Shown: positions 19,768 to 29,542, counted from the first letter of the stretch. The stretch is DNA of 64,000 nt from Methylotenera versatilis 79 (GCF_000384375.1 NZ_ARVX01000001.1:1798001-1862000); one strand, 5' to 3'. Made by a program: numbers and translations. The notes: generated by a model not told the origin, from the sequence alone.

Positions 19768-21181
19768 AAAAATAAATGCAGGCGACAATCTATTGTCGCA
19801 GCAAGTCAGTACTTTTTTAAGCGAAGTTTTTTCTGTCCAAAATGCGGTTAAACCCACACTCACTCTTGCATTAAGTGGCGGGCTTGATTCGTGTGTGTTG
19901 CTGCATGTTTTAGCGACTATTCGCCAAAGTGCGGGCTTTCATCTCACTGCACATCATGTGCATCATGGCTTAAGTATTAACGCAAATAATTGGGCAGATT
20001 TTTGCCAAACAATTTGCAATCAACTGAATATCCTACTGACTATTTCAACAGTCAATATTAATCCCAATAGCAGTTTAGGCATTGAAGCCGCGGCTAGAAA
20101 AGCGCGTTATTCAGTGTTGATGAGCAAAAGTACGGGCTTTATCTGCACTGCGCATCATCAAGATGATCAAGCGGAAACCTTGCTTTTGCAGTTAGCACGA
20201 GGTGCAGGTGTCAAAGGCTTAGCTGCGATGGCGCCAATTGATACCAAAAGAAAATTGCTTCGCCCTTTATTGAATATTTCCAGAGCAAATTTAGAACATT
20301 ATGCCAAACTACATCAGCTTGTTTGGGTGGATGATGAAAGTAATTTGAATCAACAGTTTGATCGCAATTTTATGCGGCATTCGGTTTTGCCCGCCTTGCA
20401 GCAACAATATCCCACAATCAAACAAAGTTTAGCGCGTACAGCAGCACATTTAGCCGAAGCGAACAGTTTGTTAGATGTTTTGGCAGAACAGGATGCAAAG
20501 GCATGTTTTACCAATAATCAGGTAATTACACAGCTATTTCTGCCGCCATTAATCAGCTTAAGTCAGCCTAGAATCAACAATGTATTACGTTGGTGGCTAG
20601 CACAAAGCCATGTGCGGATGCCGAGTACTAGCCAGTTGCAACAGATTACTGAGCAATTATTACAGGCTAAATCGGATGCTGCGATTCATATAAAAATAAC
20701 GCAGGAAAATGCTGATTTTGACGATGAAAATCCTGCTAAGTTAACACTCAAAAGGTATCAAAATCGTGCTTATTTGATAGCAGAAACTGTCGATAATTTG
20801 TTCCTTGATATCACTTGGAAAAATGAGCCTGTCGTCCATTTGCCGAATCAAAATACGTTAACTTTCACCCAAAAAATGGGTGAGGGTTTTGCAATAAAGT
20901 ATTTAGATAATAAGCAGTTAGTGATTAAAAATCGAGTTGGTGGCGAGCGCTTTAAGCCAGATTTAAATCGCCCGAGCCGTAGTTTAAAAGTGCTGTTGCA
21001 AATGTCTTGCGTGCCACCGTGGCAACGTGAGCAACTGCCACTTATTTATATGGATGAAACTTTAGTGATGATTCCAAATGTTGACGCAGAAACTAGTCCA
21101 CAAACCAACTTGGTTGATGCTAAGTTTAAAGCTGCATCTGATGAAATGGGCTTGCTCGTGAGTTTGCATATAAACAAGTGA
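19736..21181 (+). CDS. tilS: tRNA(Ile)-lysidine synthase TilS
   Basis: A 481-residue protein with the PP-loop ATP pyrophosphatase signature [14 protein letters not shown] (about residue 42), the HHxHHGLS motif and [16 protein letters not shown], followed by the TilS substrate-specificity and C-terminal domains. It converts C34 of the tRNA-Ile CAU anticodon to lysidine, an essential reaction. The ATG at 19736 makes a 32-bp overlap with accA, with only a weak GATGAG site before it. A TTG at 19793, eight bases after AGGCGA, is a credible alternative start and would give a 462-residue protein without overlap. Confidence 0.95.
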   Translation: MENLKKQRQNKKINAGDNLLSQQVSTFLSEVFSVQNAVKPTLTLALSGGLDSCVLLHVLATIRQSAGFHLTAHHVHHGLSINANNWADFCQTICNQLNILLTISTVNINPNSSLGIEAAARKARYSVLMSKSTGFICTAHHQDDQAETLLLQLARGAGVKGLAAMAPIDTKRKLLRPLLNISRANLEHYAKLHQLVWVDDESNLNQQFDRNFMRHSVLPALQQQYPTIKQSLARTAAHLAEANSLLDVLAEQDAKACFTNNQVITQLFLPPLISLSQPRINNVLRWWLAQSHVRMPSTSQLQQITEQLLQAKSDAAIHIKITQENADFDDENPAKLTLKRYQNRAYLIAETVDNLFLDITWKNEPVVHLPNQNTLTFTQKMGEGFAIKYLDNKQLVIKNRVGGERFKPDLNRPSRSLKVLLQMSCVPPWQREQLPLIYMDETLVMIPNVDAETSPQTNLVDAKFKAASDEMGLLVSLHINK

Positions 21182-21257
21182 TTTGACTCACAAAATAGTT
21201 AACCATTTTTACGGGTTAAGTTTTATTTAATATGCTAAGTATTTGTATTTAAATATT

Positions 21258-21938
21258 TTATTTTAGTAACTTTTTAAGCTGCGGCCAAACATTTTCTAAT
21301 AACTTAGTTTGCGCTACAGCTTTAGGATGCAAGCCATCGTCTTGAACTAGGCTTGGATTTCCTGCAACGCCATCCAGAAAAAACGGCACTAAATTCAAGC
21401 CATATTTTTGGGCTAAATCAGCGTAAGTGTCGCTGAATTGTTGGGTGTATTGAATGCCATAGTTAGGTGGAATTCTCATGCCGAGCAACATGACTTCTGC
21501 TTTGGCGACTTTGGCTTGGTTAATCATGTTATTCAGATTGCTGTGCATTTCTTTGACACTTAAACCGCGCAAACCGTCATTTGCACCCAGTTCAATGACA
21601 ACGATATTCGGTTTATGCGTTGCTAACATGGCTTTAAAGCGCCCTAAACCGCCACTAGTGGTTTCGCCACTGATGCTGGTATTAACCACTTTATAATCAA
21701 AGTTTTCTTGTTTAAGCTTGTTTTGCAGCAGTGTGACCCAACCTTCATTTTGTTGGATGCCATAAGCTGCGGATAAGCTATCGCCAAAAACGACGATTGT
21801 TTGCGCTGCTTGCGCGTTAGTTGCAACCAAACTCAGCACAATCAGACTAAAGGTTAGATTTATAATCTTAAGAAAACTTAAACTTGAGTTTTTAAATTTA
21901 GTAATGCCAGCATAAAAACCAAATAAACGAGAACGCAT
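21258..21938 (-). CDS. tesA: SGNH-family esterase/thioesterase I (TesA)
   Basis: A 226-residue protein with an N-terminal export signal (hydrophobic stretch about 25-42, ending NAQA-A) and a GDSL/SGNH hydrolase domain: block I VFGDSLSAAYGI (nucleophile Ser), block III ELGANDGLRG (Gly, Asn) and block V DDGLHPKAVAQ (Asp, His). It is periplasmic and hydrolyses acyl-CoA, lysophospholipid and aryl esters in homologues. It diverges from an ABC transporter pair, the same arrangement as E. coli tesA/ybbA-ybbP. Only 2 bp separate the two predicted start codons, so one of the N-termini is probably shorter than shown. Confidence 0.9.
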   Translation of the reverse strand: MRSRLFGFYAGITKFKNSSLSFLKIINLTFSLIVLSLVATNAQAAQTIVVFGDSLSAAYGIQQNEGWVTLLQNKLKQENFDYKVVNTSISGETTSGGLGRFKAMLATHKPNIVVIELGANDGLRGLSVKEMHSNLNNMINQAKVAKAEVMLLGMRIPPNYGIQYTQQFSDTYADLAQKYGLNLVPFFLDGVAGNPSLVQDDGLHPKAVAQTKLLENVWPQLKKLLK

Positions 21939-21940
21939 AC

Positions 21941-22714
21941 ATGTTACTTTCTAATGAGCCTAGCCCAAATAATATCCATCAATTATCAGTGAATGAAACT
22001 GCAACGAATCAACCCACAACGTATCAAGCTACAAAGCCGTCTACACCTGCTATTTTAGCCACTAATCTATGCAAAAGCGTGGGCGATACTGACAATAAAA
22101 TCAACATTCTTTCACAATTACAGTTACAGGTTGCGCTTGGTGAGAGTGTGGCGATTGTGGGTAGTTCCGGCTCTGGTAAATCTACACTACTTGGCTTGCT
22201 TGCAGGATTAGATCAGCCAACCAGTGGCAGCGTGACAGTAAAAGGCGCGGCATTTAGTGACTTGGATGAAGATGCGCGCGCTGCTATTCGTGGCAAACAT
22301 ATGGGCTTTGTGTTCCAGTCATTTCAATTATTGCCAACCATGACGGCGTTAGAAAATGTGATGTTGCCGATGCAATTGGCGAATCAAGACAATGCCAAAA
22401 AAGTGGCGATTGCCACGCTTGAAAAAGTGGGCTTAGGTGCAAGGTTAACGCATTATCCCAAGCAACTTTCTGGCGGCGAGCAACAACGTGTCGCGATTGC
22501 ACGTGCCTTTGCGTCGCAACCGGCTATCTTATTTGCCGATGAACCAACAGGCAATCTAGATCTAGCGACGGGCGAACGCATTATTGAGCTGCTATTTGAT
22601 TTGAATCAAGCGGCTGGCACCACGCTTATTTTAGTCACGCATGATATGAAATTGGCTAAACGCTGCCAACGCTCATTAACATTGAATAATGGCCGATTGA
22701 GTGAATCGTTATGA
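21941..22714 (+). CDS. ybbA: ABC transporter ATP-binding protein (YbbA type)
   Basis: A 257-residue ATPase of the LolD/MacB-like family with Walker [11 protein letters not shown]-loop FQSFQL, signature [15 protein letters not shown], Walker [13 protein letters not shown] and the switch His in LVTHD. About 38 N-terminal residues precede the family core; they are Thr/Asn-rich and may be untranslated, since the ATG at 21941 abuts the tesA start. It overlaps the permease gene by 4 bp (ATGA). In E. coli the pair sits beside tesA; the transported substrate is not known with certainty. Confidence 0.9.
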   Translation: MLLSNEPSPNNIHQLSVNETATNQPTTYQATKPSTPAILATNLCKSVGDTDNKINILSQLQLQVALGESVAIVGSSGSGKSTLLGLLAGLDQPTSGSVTVKGAAFSDLDEDARAAIRGKHMGFVFQSFQLLPTMTALENVMLPMQLANQDNAKKVAIATLEKVGLGARLTHYPKQLSGGEQQRVAIARAFASQPAILFADEPTGNLDLATGERIIELLFDLNQAAGTTLILVTHDMKLAKRCQRSLTLNNGRLSESL

Positions 22715-25215
22715 TTGCAAAACTCGCTTGGCAGCAATTATTTTCGCAGTGGAAATCGGGCGATTTACGCGTGATGTTGTTGGCTTTGGTGCTGGCAGTC
22801 ACTTCAATCACCGCCGTTAATTTCTTTATTAATCGCATCGCGCTGCATCTTAATGCACAAGGCGGCTTGCTTTTGGGCGGCGATTTAGTGGTTATTTCCG
22901 ACCACGCGATTCCACAATCCTACTACGATTTAGCCAAGCAATATGGCTTGAAAAGTACGACTACCTTAGAGTTTCCTAGCATGGTGATCAAAGGCGAGCG
23001 TAACCAGCTAGCTGAAATCAAAGCTTTATCGGATGGCTTTCCGCTGCGTGGCGATTTTGGCGTGCAGCTAAGCAGCAATCAAACACCAACTAGCGTGCAA
23101 AACACGCCGAATAAAGGCGAAGTTTGGGTAGAGCCGCGTTTGGTGAATACCTTAAAGCTCGCGATTGGTGACAGCATTGAATTAGGTGCAGCACGATTTA
23201 AAATTGCGGGAATTTTAACGCGTGAACCATCACGCGGCGGCGATATGTTTAGTTTTGCGCCGCGTTTAATGATGCACGCAGACGACATTTCTGCAACGCA
23301 ATTAGTGCAGTTCGGCAGCCGACTTAAATATCAACTACTAGTGGCAGGCGCGGCAGATAAAGTGGCGCAATTTTCCAGTGAAGTTACGCCAAAATTGCAA
23401 CGTGGTGAGCGGGTTGAAGACGTTAAAACCGCACGTCCAGAGATCAAAAGCGCTTTAGATAAAGCGGAGACTTTTTTAAGCTTAAGTGCATTTGCCAGTG
23501 TGATTTTATCTATTGTCGCTATGCTGCTGGCCAGCATTCCCTTTATTGCGCGCAGCACAGATACCGCTGCTTTGATGCGCTGTTTTGGCGCCAGCAAAGC
23601 CAATATACAAAAGTTAATGCTGTTACAAAGCGCGTTTTTGGCCTTAATCGGCGGTTTGTTGGGTTGCTTGCTGGGTTATATCCTGCAATATGGCTTGGCA
23701 TATATTGCCGGTAGATTGTTTTTAGAAACATTGCCCTCGCCAAACGTCATGCCGATTTTCATGGGCTTGATTCTGGCATTTGCGATTTTATTTAGCATTA
23801 TGTTGCCGCATATTCACGCCTTAAAAAATGTGCCTATCATGCGTATTTTAAGACACGATTTTTCAGAGCAATCTGTTTCGGTTTGGTTGAAATATGCCCC
23901 AATCGCCATTGTGATGGTCTTGCTGATGTTTGTGTTGGCTAAGACTTTGCAACTGGCTTTTGTATTTTTAGCAGGCATTTTAGGTATTTGTTTGGTCGCT
24001 GGTTTATTGGCTTATGGCTTGGCTAAGATGCTCAAAAAAATCAGCCAGCAAGCCACTGATTATTCGAATAAAAATTATGCCATTAATCTTGGATTCGCCA
24101 ATTTAAACAGACGGTTAGGTTTATCAATCGCGCAGATTATCGGCTTTAGTTTGGGCGCAATGGTGTTGATGTTATTAGTAATGATTAAAACTGATTTGAT
24201 GCAATCATGGCGCGCTTCGTTGCCTGTCGATGCACCAAATCGCTTTATTATTAATATTCAGCCAGAACAAGTGGCATCTACAGAAGCGTTTTTACAAACG
24301 ATTGGCGTTGCTAAACCGCAAGTATTTCCGATGATTCGCGGCAGGTTAATGGCTATTAATGATCAAGCTGTTGCGCCTAATTCTTATAATGATGAACGTG
24401 CCAAACGCCTTTCTTCGCGCGAGTTTAATTTATCTAGCGCAGCACAAATGCAAACGGATAATAAATTATTGCAAGGTCGTTGGTGGCAAGCGAATGAAGC
24501 GGATAAGCCGTTTTTATCCATAGAAGAAGATATCGCATCTGCACTGAACATTAAGCTTGGCGATGCGTTAACTTACGATATCGCAGGCAGCAAAATCACA
24601 TTGACGGTCACCAGCATTCGCAAAGTGGAGTGGGATAGTATGCGCGCCAACTTTTTCGCCGTGACGCCAGCGGATACGCTTAAAAACTTCCCCACAAGTT
24701 ATATGACCGCGTTTTATTTGCCTAAAAATCAAGATAATGCGCTTAACCAAATGGTGCAAAAATTTCCTAATTTTACGGTGATCGATGTGGCAAACTTAAT
24801 GAATCAAGTGCGCGATATTATGAATAAATTAGCGCTGGCGATTGGTTTTGTCTTTATGTTTTGTTTAGTGGCAGGTTTGGTGGTTTTATATGCCGCGCTA
24901 ATAGCCACACTAGATGCGCGTTTGCAGGAATCTGCATTGTTGCGCGTGTTAGGTGCATCGCGCGCACAAACCACGATTGCAACATTGACGGAGTTTGCCA
25001 GTATTGGCATGGTCGCGGCAAGCGTCGCCATTATCATGGCAACGGGGCTCAGTTATTACTTAAGTCGATTCGTGCTGGATATTCCTTACCAATTTAATGT
25101 AGTGCTAGCTTTCGGCGTATTTTTGCTGACGCTTATATTAATACCTCTTGCCGCTTGGCTAGTTATTCGACGTTATCTAAACATCCCACCTAAGCAATTA
25201 CTTAACAGTATTTAA
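22711..25215 (+). CDS. ybbP: FtsX-like ABC transporter permease (YbbP type)
   Basis: An 834-residue inner-membrane protein with two FtsX-type units. TM1 is near the N-terminus (about 15-38), followed by a large periplasmic MacB-like domain, a four-helix central bundle (about 255-440), a second periplasmic domain (about 510-690) and C-terminal helices (about 705-825). It is translationally coupled to the ATPase gene (ATGA overlap). Such type VII ABC systems move lipids or lipoproteins within the envelope rather than importing solutes. Length and two-unit layout match E. coli YbbP (about 804 residues). Confidence 0.9.
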   Translation: MIAKLAWQQLFSQWKSGDLRVMLLALVLAVTSITAVNFFINRIALHLNAQGGLLLGGDLVVISDHAIPQSYYDLAKQYGLKSTTTLEFPSMVIKGERNQLAEIKALSDGFPLRGDFGVQLSSNQTPTSVQNTPNKGEVWVEPRLVNTLKLAIGDSIELGAARFKIAGILTREPSRGGDMFSFAPRLMMHADDISATQLVQFGSRLKYQLLVAGAADKVAQFSSEVTPKLQRGERVEDVKTARPEIKSALDKAETFLSLSAFASVILSIVAMLLASIPFIARSTDTAALMRCFGASKANIQKLMLLQSAFLALIGGLLGCLLGYILQYGLAYIAGRLFLETLPSPNVMPIFMGLILAFAILFSIMLPHIHALKNVPIMRILRHDFSEQSVSVWLKYAPIAIVMVLLMFVLAKTLQLAFVFLAGILGICLVAGLLAYGLAKMLKKISQQATDYSNKNYAINLGFANLNRRLGLSIAQIIGFSLGAMVLMLLVMIKTDLMQSWRASLPVDAPNRFIINIQPEQVASTEAFLQTIGVAKPQVFPMIRGRLMAINDQAVAPNSYNDERAKRLSSREFNLSSAAQMQTDNKLLQGRWWQANEADKPFLSIEEDIASALNIKLGDALTYDIAGSKITLTVTSIRKVEWDSMRANFFAVTPADTLKNFPTSYMTAFYLPKNQDNALNQMVQKFPNFTVIDVANLMNQVRDIMNKLALAIGFVFMFCLVAGLVVLYAALIATLDARLQESALLRVLGASRAQTTIATLTEFASIGMVAASVAIIMATGLSYYLSRFVLDIPYQFNVVLAFGVFLLTLILIPLAAWLVIRRYLNIPPKQLLNSI

Positions 25216-25235
25216 CTCGATATTTGTAATTACGT

Positions 25236-25280
25236 TATTGGCTGTATACAACCAACATTGGTGGTTGTATACAGCCAATA
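25236..25280 (+). promoter_or_regulatory. Long inverted repeat, probable enhancer (UAS) for a sigma-54 activator
   Basis: A 19-bp perfect stem (left arm 25236-25254, right arm 25262-25280) around 7 nt. Each arm contains the palindrome TGTATACA (25243-25250 and 25266-25273), with centres 23 bp apart, about two helical turns. No T-tract follows on either strand, so it is not a standard terminator. It is centred about 128 bp upstream of the transcription start predicted from the -24/-12 element, the usual distance for a bacterial enhancer-binding protein. The role is inference; the repeat is seen directly. Confidence 0.6.
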
Positions 25281-25358
25281 CAACCATCTATAATAGCCTT
25301 TTATTTGAACGCTTAAATTTCATTGTTGATTTAATTGAGCTTTTTAAAATTAAAGGTT

Positions 25359-25375
25359 TTGGAATGGATTTTGCA
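25359..25375 (+). promoter_or_regulatory. Predicted sigma-54 (-24/-12) promoter of the TonB receptor gene
   Basis: TTGGAATGGATTTTGCA fits the sigma-54 consensus YTGGCACGRNNNTTGCW except at two -24 positions (C to A, C to T). The GG (25361-25362) and GC (25373-25374) are separated by exactly 10 bp as required. Transcription would start near 25386, and AGGGAG precedes the ATG at 25415. Confidence 0.6.
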
Positions 25376-25395
25376 TATACAAGCGAGTTGTATAT
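25375..25395 (+). promoter_or_regulatory. Inverted repeat over the predicted transcription start
   Basis: ATATACAA-GCGAG-TTGTATAT, a perfect 8-bp arm palindrome beginning at the end of the -12 element. Its TTGTATA half-site also occurs in the upstream double palindrome (25236-25280), so one protein may bind both. Alternatively it forms a short hairpin at the 5' end of the mRNA. Confidence 0.5.
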
Positions 25396-25414
25396 TTAAT
25401 CCTAGGGAGTCAAC

Positions 25415-27886
25415 ATGCAAGGCGAGCTTAAAACTAAAATGAAACCGCAAACCAAATTACAAACCAAGCCAAACTTAACTCTTATTTCTATGCTGATTTC
25501 CTGTGCGTTGCCACAATTGGCACAAGCAGAAGACGCAACAAATGTGAGCGTAGAAAAAATTGAAGTGATGTCTACAACACCTTTAAAAGGTATTGGCTTA
25601 CCACTTTATAAAATCCCAGCGAACATTCAGTTCGCATCGCCCAAAGCAATCAATGACCAAACTGGCGTTTCAATTGCTGATTACATGAATGCCAATATGC
25701 AAGGTGTTTCTGTTACCGAAATGGGCGGCAACCCTTGGCAGCCTGAAATTAACTTCCGTGGCTACTCATCATCACCGTTATTAGGCAATGCACAAGGCCT
25801 TTCTACTTATATCGATGGCGTGCGCGTCAATGAGCCGTTTGGCGATGTGACACTCTGGGACAAAATTCCTAGTTTTGCTATCGGCAATATGCAAATGATT
25901 CCTGGATCCAATCCATTGTTTGGTTTAAATACTTTAGGCGGCGCTATTGTTGTTCAAACCAAAAGTGGCCGCGATAACCAAGGCGCTGCAGTTGAATACG
26001 AGGCTGGTTCATGGGGTCGTCAACGTGCGTTAATTGAATACGGTGGCGTTTCAGAGGATGGTTCTGTCGATTATCTATTCGGCTATCAACATACTACTGA
26101 GAATGGTTGGAGAGATTATTCACCATCACATGTGAATCAGTTATTTGGTAAAACAGGCTGGCAAAATGAATCTACCAAGTTAGATCTTACCTATATTGGT
26201 ACAGATAATAATTTAATTGGTAATGGCTTTACACCTGAAATTCTGTTGAGTGGCAAACGTGACCAGATTCATACGCGCCCAGACTTTACTAATAACTACT
26301 CTCACTTTTTAGCGTTAAATGGTTCACATTTCTTTAATGAAGAGACGATGTTCTCAGGTAATGTGTATTATAAAAAATCAAACCGTCACACTAAAAACGG
26401 TGATGCGTGGGAAGGTGACAATGAAGATGGAGGCCTAGCAGCGCTGTATCCTGACTATGCTGGTGAGTTCGACGATGAAGAATATCTTGGTGCTGTCATG
26501 AACACGACCAAGACCACTCAAGACACATACGGTTTGACTGGTCAATTGAGCTTTGACCAGGATTGGATGAGTAAAAAGAATCAATTTGTCGTTGGCGCAG
26601 GTTACGACTATTCACTCATTCGATTTAAACAATCAGAGCACATCAATGTGGCTGGTGAAGAAGATGACGTGTTTGATGATGGTCTAGGCGGAAATGTATG
26701 GACACCGTCAAGAGCACCAATCATAGGTGGCGCTGAATTTGAAGATGGCGCCGGCTTGCTTCCCAAACGTCAAAACGTTGGTTTAACCGGTAAACAATAC
26801 ACTGCTCGTATCTTTGCAACAGACACATTATCGTTAAATGATCAATGGCATTTGAATGCAGGCGCAAGCTGGAATTTCACGCGTATCGATAACACGGATA
26901 CATTACGTGGCCCAAAAACTGATACAAACCCTAATAGTTTGACAGCGAGAGATAGCTACACACGCTTAAATCCAACCATCGGTTTAACGCACACGCCATC
27001 TAAAGACTTAACTTTCTATACCTCTTATAGTGAATCGAGTCGTGCGCCAACTGCAATTGAATTAGGCTGTTCGAATCCAGATGCACCTTGTCTATTGCCA
27101 GCAGCAATGGCAGATGATCCTCCACTTAACCAAGTGGTTGCTAAAACCTATGAGTTTGGTGGTCGTGGCAAATTAACTGACGCTATCAGCTGGAATGCTG
27201 GCATTTACCATGCCGTGAATCACGACGACATTCAGTTCACTGCATCAAACCAATTATCCGGTGCAGGTTATTACAGAAACATTGGTAGAACAAAACGTCA
27301 AGGGCTGGATTTTGGTTTGAACGGTAATTTAGAAAAATTCAAATGGGGTGCGTCATATAGTTATGTAAGAGCTACTTATGACACAGATGTTGAATTTGCT
27401 AATCAGTCAAACTCATCTAGCGATGATGGTATTTATACTGCGACTAAAGGTGATTATTTACCAACTATTCCTAAACACCAGATCAAATTACGCGGCCAAT
27501 ATGCAGTCACTCCTGCATGGACAGTCGGTGCGAACGTAATCGGTTATGCAAGCCAATATGTGTGGGGGAATGAAAACAATAAACACAAAGCAAACTCTGC
27601 TAATTGTAATGATGGTGAAGATTGCGCAACCGGTAAAGGCAAAATCAGCGGTTACTTTGTTGTTAACTTGGATACTCAATACAACATTGGTAATGGCTGG
27701 AAAGCATTTGCTAAAGCAACCAATATTTTTGACCGCGATTACTATATTAGCGGACGCCTCGCTGAAACCGCATTCAACTCTGCCGGCGTATTCGGTGAAG
27801 AGTCCAGAATGTTAGGTTTGTTGCCAGGTGCTCCACGTGCTGCATGGTTGGGCTTCCGCTATGAGTTCGCTAAACCAAAAAAATAG
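25415..27886 (+). CDS. TonB-dependent outer-membrane receptor
   Basis: An 823-residue protein with a long signal peptide (hydrophobic core about 23-37, ending AQA). A plug domain follows (about 48-185; INFRGYSSSPLLGNAQGLST, DGVRVNEPFGDV, NTLGGAIVVQTKSG) and then a 22-strand barrel whose last residues LGFRYEFAK end with the expected aromatic-rich strand. The plug resembles the Fe(III)-dicitrate/FecA-like group, but there is no N-terminal signalling extension and no FecI/FecR neighbour, so the substrate is open. AGGGAG precedes the ATG at good spacing. An NtrC-family regulator gene follows after 34 bp, and sigma-54-like elements lie upstream. Confidence 0.9.
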   Translation: MQGELKTKMKPQTKLQTKPNLTLISMLISCALPQLAQAEDATNVSVEKIEVMSTTPLKGIGLPLYKIPANIQFASPKAINDQTGVSIADYMNANMQGVSVTEMGGNPWQPEINFRGYSSSPLLGNAQGLSTYIDGVRVNEPFGDVTLWDKIPSFAIGNMQMIPGSNPLFGLNTLGGAIVVQTKSGRDNQGAAVEYEAGSWGRQRALIEYGGVSEDGSVDYLFGYQHTTENGWRDYSPSHVNQLFGKTGWQNESTKLDLTYIGTDNNLIGNGFTPEILLSGKRDQIHTRPDFTNNYSHFLALNGSHFFNEETMFSGNVYYKKSNRHTKNGDAWEGDNEDGGLAALYPDYAGEFDDEEYLGAVMNTTKTTQDTYGLTGQLSFDQDWMSKKNQFVVGAGYDYSLIRFKQSEHINVAGEEDDVFDDGLGGNVWTPSRAPIIGGAEFEDGAGLLPKRQNVGLTGKQYTARIFATDTLSLNDQWHLNAGASWNFTRIDNTDTLRGPKTDTNPNSLTARDSYTRLNPTIGLTHTPSKDLTFYTSYSESSRAPTAIELGCSNPDAPCLLPAAMADDPPLNQVVAKTYEFGGRGKLTDAISWNAGIYHAVNHDDIQFTASNQLSGAGYYRNIGRTKRQGLDFGLNGNLEKFKWGASYSYVRATYDTDVEFANQSNSSSDDGIYTATKGDYLPTIPKHQIKLRGQYAVTPAWTVGANVIGYASQYVWGNENNKHKANSANCNDGEDCATGKGKISGYFVVNLDTQYNIGNGWKAFAKATNIFDRDYYISGRLAETAFNSAGVFGEESRMLGLLPGAPRAAWLGFRYEFAKPKK

Positions 27887-27920
27887 TTGCTGTAATTTAA
27901 TGATTAACGCAGGAGTTTAA

Positions 27921-29360
27921 TTGCTAGCACAACACACTCAGCCGAAACCCGCTAATGCAGATTCTGAGCATTTAGAACAATCCACACATTTCAGTCAATC
28001 AAAAAAAATATTGATTGTTGAAGATGAGGTTCTGTTTGCACGCGCGGTACAAAAGCGTTTGCAAAAAGCGGGTTTTGAGTGTGAACATGTTGAAAGCTTG
28101 GCTGACGCGCGCGCAATCATTAAGCAGTTCAACGCTGATCTTGTGTTGTTGGATATGCGTTTGCCAGATGGCAACGGCTTAGATTTACTGAGTGAGTTCG
28201 TTGCTAAAAACATGACAACCATTGTGATGACCGCTTACGGCGAAGTGAGTGATGCCGTAAATGCAATGAAATTGGGCGCGAATGATTATTTAAAAAAGCC
28301 GATAGATTTAGAAGAGCTATTATTAATTGTTCAAAAAAACGAAAAAACATCAGCATTACAAACGAGTCTAGATTATGCGCGGCAACGTAATGCGCATTCT
28401 AGCGACGGTATAACATTAATTGGCGATAGTCCTGCTACGCAAAGCATTCATATGCAAATTGCGCGTATTGCGCAGTTGGGGCATTTGGGTGATTCAATCG
28501 CGCCAACTGTGTTGATTACAGGTGAAACGGGCACGGGTAAAGATGTCGCCGCCCGTTTGCTACATGCTTCCGGTAGTAATAGTGAAAAGCCTTTTGTGCA
28601 TGTTGATTGCGCTTCTTTGCCTAATGAGCTGATTGAAAGTGAATTGTTCGGTCACGAAAAAGGTGCGTTTACCAATGCGGTCACTTCAAGGCCTGGTTTA
28701 ATTGAAGCAGCAGAAGACGGTACGCTATTTTTGGACGAGATTGGCGAATTGCCTCTGGCCTTGCAAGCAAAGCTATTAAGCGTGTTAGAGCGTCGCCGTG
28801 TAAGACGTTTAGGTTCAACCAAAGAGCGTATTGTGCCGGCGCGTATTGTCGCGGCAACTAATCGTAATTTGCATGAAATGTCGCAGGCAGGACGTTTTCG
28901 CTCAGATTTATATTATCGATTAAATGTGATGACAATCTCACTGGCGCCGTTGCGAGAGCGTGGCGGAGACATATTGCAACTTGCCAAACATTTTATGCAG
29001 TTAACTGAAAAACGCTATGGATTGACTAAACATCAGTTTAGTCAATCTGCTGTCGATGCGATGCAGACTTATAAATGGCCTGGCAACGTACGTGAATTAC
29101 GTCACCAAATTAGCCGTGCAGTATTGTTAAGTAGCCAAGCACAGATTAGTGCCAGCGATTTAAATCTAAATGACAGTAAAAATAAAGTCGCTAACGACAG
29201 TAGTAAGCAATCTCAAGTAACTTTGGACGCAGCCGAAAAAACCATGCTGTTAAAAGCGCTAGAATCTGCACATAACAATGTATCTGAAGCCGCGCGCCAA
29301 TTAGGTATTACGCGTATGACCATGCGTTATCGTATGGATAAACACGGTATTAGTTTTTAA
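27921..29360 (+). CDS. NtrC-family sigma-54-dependent response regulator
   Basis: A 479-residue bacterial enhancer-binding protein. The receiver (about 28-145) has phospho-acceptor D78 (LLDMRLPDGNG); the AAA+ domain (about 170-410) has Walker A GETGTGKD (201-208) and Walker B GTLFLDEIGELP; a Fis-type helix-turn-helix lies at about 440-479 (NVSEAARQLGITRMTMRYRM). The sigma-54 contact loop reads GAFTNA (248-253), with N252 replacing the conserved Gly of GAFTGA. The start is TTG with GCAGGAG 6 nt upstream. No histidine kinase gene adjoins it. It lies 34 bp after the TonB receptor gene, so it may be co-transcribed with and activate that operon. Confidence 0.93.
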   Translation: MLAQHTQPKPANADSEHLEQSTHFSQSKKILIVEDEVLFARAVQKRLQKAGFECEHVESLADARAIIKQFNADLVLLDMRLPDGNGLDLLSEFVAKNMTTIVMTAYGEVSDAVNAMKLGANDYLKKPIDLEELLLIVQKNEKTSALQTSLDYARQRNAHSSDGITLIGDSPATQSIHMQIARIAQLGHLGDSIAPTVLITGETGTGKDVAARLLHASGSNSEKPFVHVDCASLPNELIESELFGHEKGAFTNAVTSRPGLIEAAEDGTLFLDEIGELPLALQAKLLSVLERRRVRRLGSTKERIVPARIVAATNRNLHEMSQAGRFRSDLYYRLNVMTISLAPLRERGGDILQLAKHFMQLTEKRYGLTKHQFSQSAVDAMQTYKWPGNVRELRHQISRAVLLSSQAQISASDLNLNDSKNKVANDSSKQSQVTLDAAEKTMLLKALESAHNNVSEAARQLGITRMTMRYRMDKHGISF

Positions 29361-29542
29361 TTACTGCTATTAGTTAATTGACCTTAGTTAACCATTACTT
29401 AACCCTCAAATTACCTCAAGTTTTTCACTCTTAATCTGCGCTTAGTAAATCGTTAAGCGTACGACTTCTATATTGCCGCATGGTATTATTCTAATCATTT
29501 TTCAATCTGTAGAAATAGATACAAACGCATGGGCAAAATTTT

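Noticed and set aside
25236-25280. Inverted repeat read as the terminator of the ybbA-ybbP operon
   Set aside because: The stem is long enough, but neither strand has a T-tract after it and the arms contain ordered TGTATACA palindromes typical of protein sites. A weak terminator role cannot be excluded.
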